Positions 12,053 through 33,299 of a DNA stretch of 64,000 nucleotides are shown piece by piece. This stretch comes from Paragordius varius. Its lineage: Eukaryota; Nematomorpha. The position numbers were made by a program, and so were the translations under genes. How positions within the stretch are numbered: position 1 is the stretch's first letter; each line of letters starts with the position of its first letter. The notes under the pieces are model-generated. The model was not told the DNA's origin and searched no databases. It was given only the letters and a program-made list of their open reading frames with translations. Where the stretch lies: assembly GCA_964247055.1 (NCBI GenBank), contig OZ176056.1, positions 806,001 to 870,000 on the forward strand, written 5' to 3'.

Positions 12053-12301
12053 TTATAAAATTAAAAGTTCATCTCCTCCCCCATGATGATGATGGCGATG
12101 ATGATGCCTATTGTGGTGATGATGGTGATGATGATAACGTCTTTTCTCTCGAATTAAATTAGCTGCAGAGCCTCTTTGATCCAGAGATTCAGGATACTCC
12201 AAGGAATTATCTAAGTTTGCCACGTTTTGAGCTGACACTCCATTGTTCCCGGGACCCGGGGCTAGAATGGCAAAAAGTAAGGCACTTGCAAGTGAAACCA
12301 A
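12053..12301 (-). CDS. His-rich secreted peptide B (last exon)
   Basis: Paralogue of gene A, function unknown. The acceptor AAATAG precedes an 82-codon phase-0 exon. It encodes the signal-peptide core LVSLASALLFAILAPG, a propeptide with the family motif LEYPES, the processing site LIREKRR, and a mature piece of seven His, then His/Arg/Asn clusters and GGGDELLIL at the end. Most codons of A and B correspond directly. B differs in the spacer (GSAANL versus SSALKL) and has a longer His tract, which may vary by replication slippage of CAT/CAC codons. The start-Met exon is upstream and not found. Secretion and cleavage are inferred from sequence plan only. Confidence 0.82.
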   Translation of the reverse strand: MVSLASALLFAILAPGPGNNGVSAQNVANLDNSLEYPESLDQRGSAANLIREKRRYHHHHHHHNRHHHRHHHHGGGDELLIL

Positions 12302-14110
12302 CTATTTAGAAACACACATATATATATACAGTAAAAGCATAAAATGAATGGTGAAAACTAAAAATGTTTATATAAAAATTGCGATAGGAAACGCAGACGT
12401 GGTGTATGAGTATTTTTACAATGCGATTAATTATCGTCAGATAATATATGCAGTAAAGGGCAATACAATTAGCCTATAGTTATTTTTTTCGCTTTTCATT
12501 GCTATTAGACAAGAGTATTTTTTATGCATATGCTATCTGACAGTATTTACGAAAAAGCTAAAAATTTATTTTATCTTATACTTTACATATGGTTAAAAAT
12601 AAAAAGAAAAATGTTTATAACAAAAGGTTATTTAATGTAATCAAAGGCGCGCAGATTAGGAAATATATTTTTGAAATTGTTTATTCTTAGTTTCTAACCA
12701 ATAAAAAACTTTGCTCAAAGCTGTCATACCGAATAGTAAATTAAAAATGAAATATTTTATATTTTAAGATTATTTATATCGAATAGTGTTACGATTGAGA
12801 AATTATTAGCCTTGGGCAGCAAAAGCCAAAATAATATTTTTCAATCAGCATTATTAGTTAAAAAAATTAAGATTTAAAATTATAGTTGCATAAAATCGAA
12901 GTTTTATAAAAAAATATAAAATATAAATTTAAATTTTAAAATTAACCATATTCATAAATTCTTAATATTATCCTGATAGCTCATAATGACCAAGTCGGAT
13001 AAATATGAACCAGATTTAAAATGTCTGTATTTACAGTCTATATAAAAAAATTAATTAAAGGTAAAAAAAAATTTATCCTAACAAATAGAGAGTAGAGTAT
13101 TAAAATAGATTGTAATGTTACAAATTTGGTATACCAAGATATTTCTGACAGATTTACCCAACATTTTCGGTGTGCGGAATATAATTAGAAATTTGTAAAA
13201 ATAATTGTGAATAAAAACAAATTTTTTAAGGCTTTTATATTCCAATCAGCTTTTATTTCAAAATCAATTTGTCTTTGTCATTTGCTAAGTCATTGTTCAC
13301 AAATTGAATTTTATTTTTAGCCCATAGATTGCAAAAACGCATAAAAAGGGAGAATAGGCCTTTAGGAAACGTGCGTTTTCCCCTATATAGTTTATAATTT
13401 AAATGAACTATATTGTTTTGAAATTCAATCATATAACCTCTGATCAATTTAGTGTTTTGCTATGTTACAGAAAACCTTTTATTAAGGTAGGTCCATAATC
13501 TTTAAAGTTAGCACATTTAAATTTTGTAAAAATCCGGATTGAATTACAAAATTTAATTATCTGATGTCAGCATGATGAGTTTTTTCTTTATTCCATTCAA
13601 ATGTATATTTTTAGAAACAAAATTAGTATTTTTGGATTAAGGCCCAAGGATATTTCCATATTGCGGCTAAAAATAAATTTAATTTTTTTTCATTTTATAT
13701 TACAAATAAATTAAATTGATTAATAAATTAATTTTAGAATTTTTAGGCAAAAAATTTGAAATGGACCTGCTTTTAAAAAATCTATTTTGTCACTAAAATG
13801 GCGAAATTAGAATGGAACATTTGTGAAATAATTCCAAAAATATATTTTTCTAAAAAAATTTCATTCAATCAGGATAAATTTTTTTATTTTAATTTATTCA
13901 CATTTTACCATAAATGATTTGGTCCTCTCTCAAATATTTGTATTGAATTTATAATAACAAAATATCATAAAAAAATTCTTTGTTTGATAAATTATAACTG
14001 GGAAAACACGAAGAAACCACTTTAAATTTCTGAAAACATATAAAAGCGATTTTATATTGAGAAAGTTTCTTACGGGGTCCAGAAATTCCTAAGTTAAGAA
14101 AATTAATATA
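12302..14110. other. Upstream of peptide gene B
   Basis: Holds the duplicated 5' flank (to about 13,300). A 64-codon minus-strand frame at 13,253-13,447 has no recognisable similarity and no support. Nothing else was identified. Confidence 0.5.
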
Positions 14111-14111
14111 T

Positions 14112-14441
14112 ACCATTTACAATTCAATTTCACCCTTGAACAATTCAAATTCACCCTCGAACAATTCAAATTCACCCTCAAATAAAATATATGTTTTTTA
14201 AGATTAAATATTACCTATATTTTATATATTTTTAAAAAATAAAAATTATGTTTTAAATTAAAATAATACTGAAAAAATAATAAACCATACCATAAACATA
14301 TATTTGATATTAATAATTAGTTATATTAGTTCGAAAAAACATAATTTATTTTTAGGGTGAATTTGAATTGTTCAAAGGTGAATTTGAATTGTTCGAAGGT
14401 GAATTTGAATTGTTCAAGGGTGAATTTGAACTGTAAATGGT
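14112..14441. repeat. MITE family 2, best copy
   Basis: TATA-flanked, about 330 bp. Left end ACCATTTACAATTCAATTTC then CACCCTTGAACAATTCAAAT. The right end is its inverse, ending AAATGGT. Each arm contains three or four direct repeats of a ~21-bp unit (TTGAACAATTCAAATTCACCC), so the arms are inverted and internally repeated. Confidence 0.92.
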
Positions 14442-14444
14442 ATA

Positions 14445-15530
14445 TATATCAAAACGGTTTGTAAAATTTAAATTTTAAACAATACAATTTGTTTTCACAT
14501 TTGTCATTTAAATAAATTTGGGTTAAAATTATATATTATTCATAATAACATTTTCAAAGTAAGAGATCTTCTCCTAATTTATTGAGAAATAGTCTAAACT
14601 CTAAATGGAATCGATTACTCAAGCAGAATATCCGTTTTTTATTTTTTGAATTTTTTTAATTTATCAGACCAAATCTAAAAATCCTACATAGCTCTTCATA
14701 AAACTAAGTTTTAATTTTAAATCATTATTAGAAAGAATGATAAAAAAATTACATTCATGTTTTGACCTCTATAAAATTTATCAAATATCCTACTACAGTA
14801 TTCATATATTTATATATGAATCGGTGCTCTTTAAGACATTATGAATTTTCAGAATGGCCTAACTATTTCTCTTATATAGGCAGAGATTATAATTAAACGC
14901 TAAATTTATCATTTGTTTAAGCTCTACCCTGGGTTTAAATATGTCTTCACATAAATATACATAAAGTGCAACATATTATCTAATATATATTTAATAAAGT
15001 AAAAATGCAATTGTCATGGTGCTTTTGGTTCCTTTATTTAAACTTTTCTGCTGATAATTTAGCAACTATCTAGACTTTTTAAGTTTATAAAAACTAAGCC
15101 AAAATCATTTGAGCAAAAAATAAACTCTAACCGGGTTTTTACGGGAAAACTCTTCAGAACCGACCTTATTTGATTTAGAACCGTTTTTATTAAATAATAT
15201 GTCGAATCACACCATTTTATTACTTGAAAAATAACGCTTGATAGAATTTTTTAATATTTTCAACCTGTGTGATCTAATGCAATGTTATTTGCAAGCTATT
15301 ATAAACCATTTTTTTGATTTTGACTAACAAAATTTACAAATCACACAACTATTTATACGATGATTTCTGGGTATTTTGATTGGCTATTTAGAGTAAATAG
15401 CAACCATCAAAAAACCAAAATAGGAAGTTTCATTTACGGGTCTTTATTCGCCTTAAATATATTTTGATTATTAATTTGATTTTATGTAAGATTATTTCAA
15501 TTTTAAGACATCAACAATATGGATTAAATA
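14445..15530. other. Intergenic, nothing identified
   Basis: A+T-rich sequence. No exon or element was recognised on either strand. Confidence 0.45.
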
Positions 15531-15705
15531 CAGCAAAGAAAATAAAAAACAATTTTCTTCAAAAGACAACCATAATTTTTTACTCATAATTTTTTTTAAA
15601 CGAAATGTCAATTAAATATAATGTTGCCAATTGTATAGCGGTTTCAAAGAAAAATTTCCCTTTTTAAGTTTTGTCTGTACAATTTCAATACTTATTGCTT
15701 TGCTT
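15531..15705. repeat. MITE family 1 relative, divergent
   Basis: Ends CAGCAAAGAAAATAAAAAAC and the inverse TTATTGCTTTGCTTG. The interior keeps CTTCAAAAGACAACCAT. It is shorter and more diverged than other copies. Confidence 0.65.
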
Positions 15706-16050
15706 GACCTTTAAAAAATAGTCATATGAGATGTATGTTCAAACCAAATAACAGATTATTGTTTGATTTAATATGTAATTGAAAATATTTGTTGAATCCT
15801 TGCTTATAAAATGATGTTTAAACCAAATTTATTTAATTTGGAGAAAGGTTTTTGAATCTTATAGATAATGTTTCGCATATGGTCTAGAATTCTTATTTAA
15901 TTTAAATATTAGAAGTATAATAAATAGGGGTTTGTGTGGAGAATACAAGAGATAGAACTTTACAGCGCATTTTTCCATTTTCACTGTCAGCCATGGGCAG
16001 CGAGTGTTTAACTTTCTTATATCCTGATACAATTCTTATCTTTTCAGGAA

Positions 16051-16090
16051 CCAAAGGTGTCCAACACGCGGCCCGCGAAAAATTATAATT
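16051..16090. mobile_element. hAT-type terminus fragment
   Basis: AAAGGTGTCCAACACGCGGC followed by CCGCGAAAAATT closely resembles the CAGGGGTGTCCAAC terminus of the hAT remnant at 47,778. Only one end was seen. Confidence 0.5.
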
Positions 16091-16517
16091 TTCCAAAAAA
16101 TGCTCATGAATCTTAGTATAATTAATATTTCAACCTATAGAATTGGCAACGTACCAGAAAATTTGTTATATTGTGCTTGTATTTGACAGTTTTATGTTTC
16201 ATGTCTAATATATTTTATGCATCGCGAGAATCCTTTTGTGTTGAACACCCTTTTAAACTTTATATCTTTTACCCATTTGTCAACTAAAACCTTAATACAA
16301 GACTTTTTAAACAAAGATAATTTTTTGTCTGAGTATTGCCACATTTATTTATTGTTTTTGTTGATGGTTTTTGCATTACTCTATCAAACTAATGAAAATT
16401 ACAATACATATATATTATATAATTAGGGGTATTGACGAGCATGACAGAAAACATATAAAAATGGTTCAATCATAATCAGTGAATGAGTGAATGAATGACT
16501 GCACATCTGAAAGGAAC

Positions 16518-18274
16518 TTATCCATGATGGCGACCTCCATGATGCCGACCGCCATGATGTCGTCTGTGTCTTCTCCTCCTTCGTCTGCGTCCACATCTTC
16601 TTCTCCTTCTTCTGCGACGTCGTCTGCGTCCACCGTGATGGCCCCCACCATATCTGCATAGCAACGATTCAAATTAAATTTCATTTTTACAAAGGGTTTT
16701 TTTCAGCTGACAAAAAAAGATATTCAATATTCTCTATAATATAACCATGAATTAGCTGGTCAGAGCTGATTTGATCATTTGTTTAATATAAATATAACAT
16801 TGAATTTAATATATAATTAAACCCCAACATAAGCATTTAAAGACGCTTATGAATTTATACTTGGATTTAGTATTTAATATTTCAAAAAACCTTTTCTCTC
16901 GTTTTAGAGTTTCTCCAACGGCCCCTGGATATTCTAACAAGGCATCTATTTCATAATCTGCAAGGGAGCGTTTTTGTTGCACTAGTCCCGTTGAATCTTG
17001 ATCACCCAATTTTTGATCAGCTGATAAGCGGGAAAATAGATGGAGACATACGAAACCCAATAACTGCAAAAGTTTAAAAAATTATAGATTTTTAAAAAAA
17101 AAATTCTAGGTTTTTTTTCGATATCTTACTATATTAAATTCAGTGATAAGTGATTATAATTAACCATCTTTTTATATACGCGTGAGATATTTTAATATCT
17201 TTAAATTGATTTTTAAGCGTATATAAAAGGGTTTTACATTGTAATAAATTGCAAAATTTTAAGGGTGGCTACAAGGTTAATTAAATCATATATATTGTTT
17301 TAAAAAAAGTCTAGTCATGATTTGATATCGAATTTTAAACTTGTGTTTATAAGTATAATTTAACGCTCCATGAGCTTTTGCGGTAGTTTTTATCCCAGAG
17401 CGATTTGAAATTTAAATATCTCAAAAGTGTTTAAGGTATTAATCCGAATTTAAAAATATGCTTTCTTTAGCCTTTTAGGCGCATTTTACAAAATTCTTAT
17501 TAAAAAGTTAAATTGTAAAAAAATCATCATCTCAAATTTTTTCACCGCCATTTTTTTTAATTCATTTCAATTGTTAATACAATAGGCAGATAAATGTATA
17601 TTATGGTTAGAAAATGTAAAAATTATTTTTAGTAAGGTTTTAGTTTACATTTAATTAGCAAAAACTTGGTAATATTAAATTTATACGCTGTTTGTTTCAA
17701 TCAAGAGATGTCTTAAATTTAATTTCTAGAAGTCACAAAAGGGTAAAAATATTAGTTTTATTAAGTACAGGACAACTATGTTTGAAAATTAATATTACTA
17801 ATATAATTGTAAAAACAATAGTTTATTTAAGATATTGACCTCTGGAATATAAAACCCCCAACATGTCATCGCGGACAAAAAAGTGAAAAGGTCATTAAGT
17901 GTAAAAGACAAAAATACAAAAACAATCCGCAACTTAAAAAGTTAACTCTCAATTTTGCAATAAATTTAGTATGTTTAAATTTTAACTCTACATGGGGTAT
18001 GATATACAAAACGGGTTTCTCAACCATTGTAAACGGCTCTAAAAGTTTTGACTATTCTGAATAGAAAGAAGCAATTATAAATTTGGTTGTGATTAAAAAT
18101 TGACATACAACCTTTAAGTTGCGACTTTATATAGCTAAATAAACTTCCGAAAGATTGTTTAAAAATATTTATCGGATTCCGATCAACATCATTTAAAACA
18201 TTGCCAAAATAAAATTTATAAAAGCAAAAAATGAATATTACCAGTCCTATCGTCAGCACCGATTTGTATTTCAT
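16518..18274 (-). CDS. Arg/His-rich secreted peptide C (complete, three exons)
   Basis: Third member of the peptide family, function unknown. Exons 18274-18242, 17063-16891 and 16653-16518 join in phases 0 and 2 to about 114 residues. The start MKYKSVLTIGLLLGFVCLHL is a clear signal peptide. It is followed by DQKLGDQDSTG, a first dibasic site QQKR, a propeptide with LLEYPGAV (shared LEYP motif), a second site LKREKR, then the tail YGGGHHGG, ten Arg in a row, CG, six Arg and repeated HHGGR to the stop. The processing plan equals genes A and B, but the tail is Arg-dominated like a protamine or cationic antimicrobial peptide. The donor at 16890 (GTTTTT) is weak. The exon 2 acceptor TTTTGCAG is good. 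Confidence 0.78.
17460..17910 (+). repeat. Dispersed repeat, copy 2 (in intron 1 of gene C)
   Basis: Collinear landmarks with 7,471-7,850 (CTTTAGCCTTTTAGGCGC, ATCTCAAATTTTTTCACCGC, CGCTGTTTGTTTCAATCA). A fragment in inverse orientation may lie near 42,120-42,180. Confidence 0.55.
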
Positions 18275-18299
18275 TTCTGAAAGTTTTTGCCCAGATAAC

Positions 18300-19470
18300 C
18301 GTCGATAATGATATCAAGATCACCAAAAATTTGGAAACAAAAAATTATTTTTAAAAAACTTTCCAAGGGGCGTTAACTATTTATACCAAGGCATGAATTT
18401 ACAAAATTTTATACCGTTTTGACCTTAGACTTAACTTTTAAAACATATTTTATTATTTATGGACTAAATTATTATTTATGGAGCTATTTTTAACCCTTTT
18501 TAAAAACTCCATAAGTGTCAATATTTTGACACTCTCATTGTGTGACTACTTAAATTATAAAATGCTTATCTTGCTTAAATTTTTATATTAATTTTGTCCA
18601 ATCATAATATCGGAATAATATATTTTAAAAATAGGTTTTCAAATATGTTTGTTTTAGGGAAAACGCCTCTAAATATGTCTTTTGTTTGTTTAATAATTAA
18701 AATTCTTATAAAAAAAGGAATTAGGCAGTTTTTTTTTATAAAATCTGCATAAATTAAAAAATTCATTTATCATGATGTGTGCACAATGATTGCGGTTTTT
18801 ACATCAACTCGAGAAAAAACCCCTAAAGTTTAAATTTTTTATATTTATATGATGAAAATTGAAGAGCAATAGCTTATGATTGTCAATTTTTTTGTCAAAG
18901 ACAAAAAAATACCTCAAAATATTAATTTTGATGTACCTTCATCTTTTAAAATCATAAAAGATATAAAAATGATTTTTATAAGATGTAGCGAAACCCTATT
19001 CGATTGCAGTAAAAATTGAAATTTTCGGGACAAAACGTAAAAATAGAAAAGCAAACATTGTTTCTAGAAGGCAAACATACTCTTTAAATCTCGTTTTGAC
19101 ACTGTGAAAAAATGTTTTAATTTTATTTCTTCATAAGATAGCTTCTAACCAGCTAATACGTTTGCCGCAAAAATTTTAATTTGTTAATGATCTATTTTTG
19201 GAATATTTAGCCAAAATCAATTGGGCAAAAAGTGAAAATTAAATATTATGATAATTTATTAAAATAATGATAAACCTTGCGATATTTTATCAGTTATTTA
19301 CATTTAAAAATAGCGTAAATCATATAATCAGGGTTTTTATTAATCAGATCAAAAATCATGTTTTTCCTTATAATACTTACGCACAAGATTTGTATATGAA
19401 AATATAGTAAAATAAATATTTTTATTTACTAGCTAAACTCACTATTAAAATCTTAACATTCATATTTTAT
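18300..19470. other. Upstream of peptide gene C
   Basis: No gene seen. A solo left end of MITE family 1 lies at 19,007-19,100 (CAGTAAAAATTGAAATTTTC, GGGACAAAACGTAAAAATAG). A possible matching right end lies only at 20,262-20,315, so the copy may have been split by later insertion. Confidence 0.5.
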
Positions 19471-19471
19471 A

Positions 19472-19873
19472 CAGTAAAAATAACTTAAAAATAATAAAAT
19501 ATTGATTTTATTTTATTTTATTTTTTGTCATCTGGTTTATGAGTGCGTAATAATTTGGTGTTGGGTTTTGGAATTTTAAAGCTCGAAATACATAGTCTAT
19601 AAGTTAATACAAAATCGGATTTTCAAGTAATGGAATATCAGCCAAAAATCCGTACCAAACCCAAGTAACAGGTTAGACAATTAATATTTTCACTGGATTT
19701 GTATGGATTTTTGGTTAATATTGCACTTGTAGATCCCTAGTTTGTAATTTATATTAAAATTCCCGCTCATGTAAAATTCCAAAAAACAAAAAAGTTATTA
19801 TCTCTTATATATCAGATGACAAAATAATGAAAAATATTTTATTATTTTTATTTTAAATAAGTTTATTTTACTG
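19472..19873. repeat. Long palindromic MITE (family 3)
   Basis: About 400 bp. CAGTAAAAATAACTTAAAAA at the left and the inverse ending TTTATTTTACTG at the right, flanked by TA. Pairing continues inward through GTCATCTG.. and CAGATGAC, and GGAATTTTAA..AAAATTCC, to an inner pair (GCCAAAAATCCGTACCAA / ATGGATTTTTGGTTAATA). Almost the whole element is one hairpin. Confidence 0.85.
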
Positions 19874-20986
19874 TATTAAATATGATTGTGTGAGTATAGC
19901 TAGTTAATAACTAAGAAAAATATTTTACTAAAAACAATTTGTGTATTGAGTATTTTAAACCGATTATTTGATCTATGTTTTAATATAAACGACTATCTGG
20001 CTATTTAAGTATCATTATCACATAAAATGATAATTTAATATATGAAGTTTTATAATTCGCTTTATCATCCTTAATTTTTGCCGATTTTCTCTCAATATTT
20101 CAAAAACTAATTAATCATAAAAAAATTTTGTTAAAATAATTGACATATTTTTTGCACACTTGCAGAGTATAAAATTGATATGTAATTAGTAACACAATCA
20201 ATTATGTGTTTTACGATTGACATAAAATAATTATAGGATAAATTAAGTTTTTAATAAACTATGGTAGTTCTTTGAAAAAAAATTGTCTCTAGATATGTAT
20301 TGACGTTTAGTCCTTAATGTATCCCCCCAATATAAATCTCTATACTTTTAAAACCTTAATCAGAGCTTTGCTTCCTTAACTTAAATGGATTAGTCATATG
20401 GTTATTTTTTTGTGACTACATATAAAAAAGTGTAAATAACGCGAGGGATTTATAAAAAACACAATGATTATCATGTTGCTCCATAAATATATAATGGTTT
20501 TTTTAAATTCTAATCAACCTATGGAACCGAGTTCCGGGTTAGGTTCGAAGTATAAAGATTTATCTAACAGTTTCAGAGCTTAGAGTCATCAAAAAACGTT
20601 TGTTAGATATTTGCATATATAAATATTTTCCAAACCAATCGCATATTTTATAAAAACATTTATTTGTATTTTTTAAATTTCTTACATTAAAAAAACTTAA
20701 ATAGTAGTTGTGAAAAATCATAAAATCTAATAATTATAATTAATTCAAAATTTGATTAAATTGTTTTAACAGAATAATACAAAATTGCTATAATCCTTAT
20801 TGAAAAGCATTGATGTATTTAGCTGTTAATCGGTATGTTTTAGAACTTCAAATTTAGTTAAGTTTAACAATTTACTAGATAGCGTACTGTGTTTATGTAT
20901 TTAATATTGGACATTCATAAATTTTCCTTAGAAATGGAAGTTTAATTTACAAAAATAATATCTGGAAGACATTGATCTTAGAGTTA

Positions 20987-21163
20987 CAGTATGCATTTTG
21001 ATGATTGCTTATTTTAATCACACTATAGTAGGGCAATTTGCAACACAATATTATATGGAAAAAAGAAAAGAAATAATTGTTTATTCAACATTTTGTTGCT
21101 TTTTCCATACACTAATGTGTTGCCCCACTATAAAGTGAAATAAGCAATTTAAAATGCATACTA
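20987..21163. repeat. Palindromic MITE (family 4)
   Basis: About 177 bp flanked by TA. CAGTATGCATTTTGATGATT ... CACTATAGTAGGGCAA pairs with TTGCCCCACTATAAAGTG ... AAAATGCATACTA. A small spacer lies between arms of about 75 bp. Mariner-like by the TA target, but no coding part. Confidence 0.88.
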
Positions 21164-21169
21164 TAAAAA

Positions 21170-23780
21170 TATTTTATTTAAGGTTTAACTTTATTGTAAC
21201 TGTTGATTGAGGGTCATTAAAAACAGGTTTCAGTATTGTCTTTCTTAAATATATAAAGACTTTAATTGTTGCCGATAAATTTAAACTGTTATTAATATGA
21301 TTTTTAAGCTATATATTTTCATAAGCGTTTTGCTTGATATTTTTATTTAAAGGAAATTGTTAGGTTTTGTGGAATTTTTCACAATTCTAGGCTTTTAAAT
21401 TTATTAAGGCACCATTTCATGATTTGCCAATATTTTTTGTAAGCCTTGTCGTTTTCTGTAAACCACTAATCTAATTTATCAACAGTTTTATTTTTCCATA
21501 TATTTTATATCACGAAACAATCATATCCTAGTTGATTATATATATTTCATTTATTTATTTTAGGGCAGTTTAAGTAGAGCATATGTTATACAACTCGGGT
21601 TTTTAATTTTTAAATAGTCCTATATGTATCAACTTATGCCAAAATAATTTTTACATCTTGGACCAAAATTTTTTAAAAATTGTAAATAGAATTTCGATTA
21701 TAATTTGGATACCAAATTCTCGATACACAGTTTGAATTAAAATTATCTTGAAAATAATCTAACATGGAACAAAGAGGACGTTGTTGGTGTTTTTGTCTAA
21801 TTTTCTAAAGTTATCGGAAAAATAATGTAAATATTGACTTTTAAAATAATTTTAATTGTGGGGCAGAGTTGACGCAATAGAATAAAAATAAAAAGTAATA
21901 GCACTAATATATATATATATATTAAAATATAATAAAAAATTGTTCTAACAAAATCTTTTTTAGCCCGTCAAAATGGGAGTTTTTTGAAAATATGAAGAAT
22001 GCCGACTTAGCGCCATAACAAATATTAATATATCTTATCTAACACCAAAGAAAGTGTTGTTTATCGTATACGGATTTAGACCACTCATAAAAATACACTC
22101 TCTTTACAATCGATAGTGCTAAAAAATTCTATAAACTCAGATAAAATTTGTAGATTTTGGGGATTTTTCTTTGGAAAATTAAATTTATATTTGAACTACG
22201 ATAGAGGGGCAATAATATGATGAAATATATGAACAGTATCCACAAAACAACATACTGATGAAATATATTTTCATATAAAAAAATGATCGATTTTGGTATT
22301 TTCGTTTTGGCTCTTATGAGTGTTTTAAAAAGTTATTAACACTTTTGTGTTAAGTGCTATGTGCACATTTTTTTAAATATTTTTTTGTGAAAACTTCTTT
22401 CAAAAAAATATCACTAAAATATATCAGAAGCTACATATAAAGTTAAACAATATATTTAATTATTTAGATGTGGGCTCTGAAACTTCAAAAATTTCTGCCC
22501 GTCGAAATAAGCCAAATCCTCTTTAGATAAAAGAAAGACTGAGATTGCGTGATAACAATTAACTAAATTTTGTATGAAAAAAACACTTATTCCATATAGT
22601 TATATATGATGCTAAACATTTCTAATACCTAAAAATTTGATTGAAATATTTGTTCGTTTTCAAATTTACTTTAATTAATTGTGTTTTTTTATAAGATTCA
22701 TCCAAATATGAGAGCAAAAAACCTTTGAAATAAAATCGGTTAGAGCCGTTTAGAAGTATTGAATGAAAATGTGTCTATCTTAAAGCGTTTTTATAATGTA
22801 TAATATACCTACGCAACAAAATTTGCTAAAAATTAAATTTTAAAACAATTTTAATTTCAGAAAAACGGTCTATTTATATAAAATTATTTCCATGGGAATG
22901 TTTGCGTTTATTTAAAAGAGCTACAGGGGAAAAGGAATAATTAAATTTTATAAAAATTTGGTTTACTTTTTATATGTCGTTTATGAAACATTTTCCTGAT
23001 TTTTTGGGAAGCATTTACTCTAACCAAAAAAATTTATTAGCTTAAATGCCATTTTCTGATATGGAGAAGTTACCAAAAAAACGTAAAAGACTTTCTTAAA
23101 TGTAAGAGCCAAAACTAAAAGCCCTATGATAATCTTCGTTCATTTTTCTATTGAATATATAATATTTCGTCAGTATTTTTATGTAGACAAAACGCTATAA
23201 GTTTTCAACATAAATTTTAGGCGCAGAAAAAAATTTGACATAATATTTAATGTTTTTTAACCGTTCCCCAACGCATTATTTATACTATAAAAAACGTTTT
23301 AAAAAAATTTAAAACTCTTCTCATACATTTATAATATAAAAATTTGCGATATCTCGATGGTTTACGTTTGTTTTAGAATTAATAAATTTACGAGGGGTCC
23401 CAAAATTCAAAATTTATGGGCCTCTTTTTAAAAAATTACCTGGCCATATGTCCGCTAATTTTTATAAACAATTTGTAAGCAGCAAAAATTAAATTAAAAC
23501 ATATTTCCTTAGCTTGAACAAAAAATTTTATTGACTTTTTTTACCAAAAAATATTGTTTATATATACTGAATTTAAATAATAAATGAATAAATATATTAA
23601 GTGGTTAGTTTGTTGCTTTTCAACCCATGCCTTTTTCTCGTTTGAATTTTGGATTTTAAAAAGTACAGCTAAAGATGAATCTTGGGGTAATACAGATATT
23701 ACATATTTAGATTATCCATTTGGATAATTGAAACCTAATATCTAATATATATAAATTTATTTTATCCATTTCTAAAAATA
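21170..23780. other. Intergenic, 5' of dyskerin
   Basis: No gene recognised. The missing first exon of dyskerin should be here or in the preceding stretch, but no Lys-rich start exon was found. A (TA)n run lies near 21,908-21,922. Confidence 0.45.
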
Positions 23781-23792
23781 TTTTTTTCGCAG

Positions 23793-33276
<9,484 letters not shown>

Positions 33277-33284
33277 TTTTTTAG

Positions 33285-33290
33285 AATAAA
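33285..33290 (+). terminator. Poly(A) signal for dyskerin
   Basis: AATAAA eight bases after the dyskerin stop codon. It is very close to the coding end, so the 3' UTR would be short. Confidence 0.6.
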
Positions 33291-33299
33291 TATATTTTA

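Noticed and set aside
13253-13447. 64-codon minus-strand frame ending NDLANDKDKLILK
   Set aside because: The corresponding sequence in duplication unit A does not preserve the frame, so coding constraint is not supported.
15902-16096. 64-residue min-strand frame starting MENYNFSRAACWTPL
   Set aside because: It begins in the G+C-rich hAT terminus and has no splice context or similarity.
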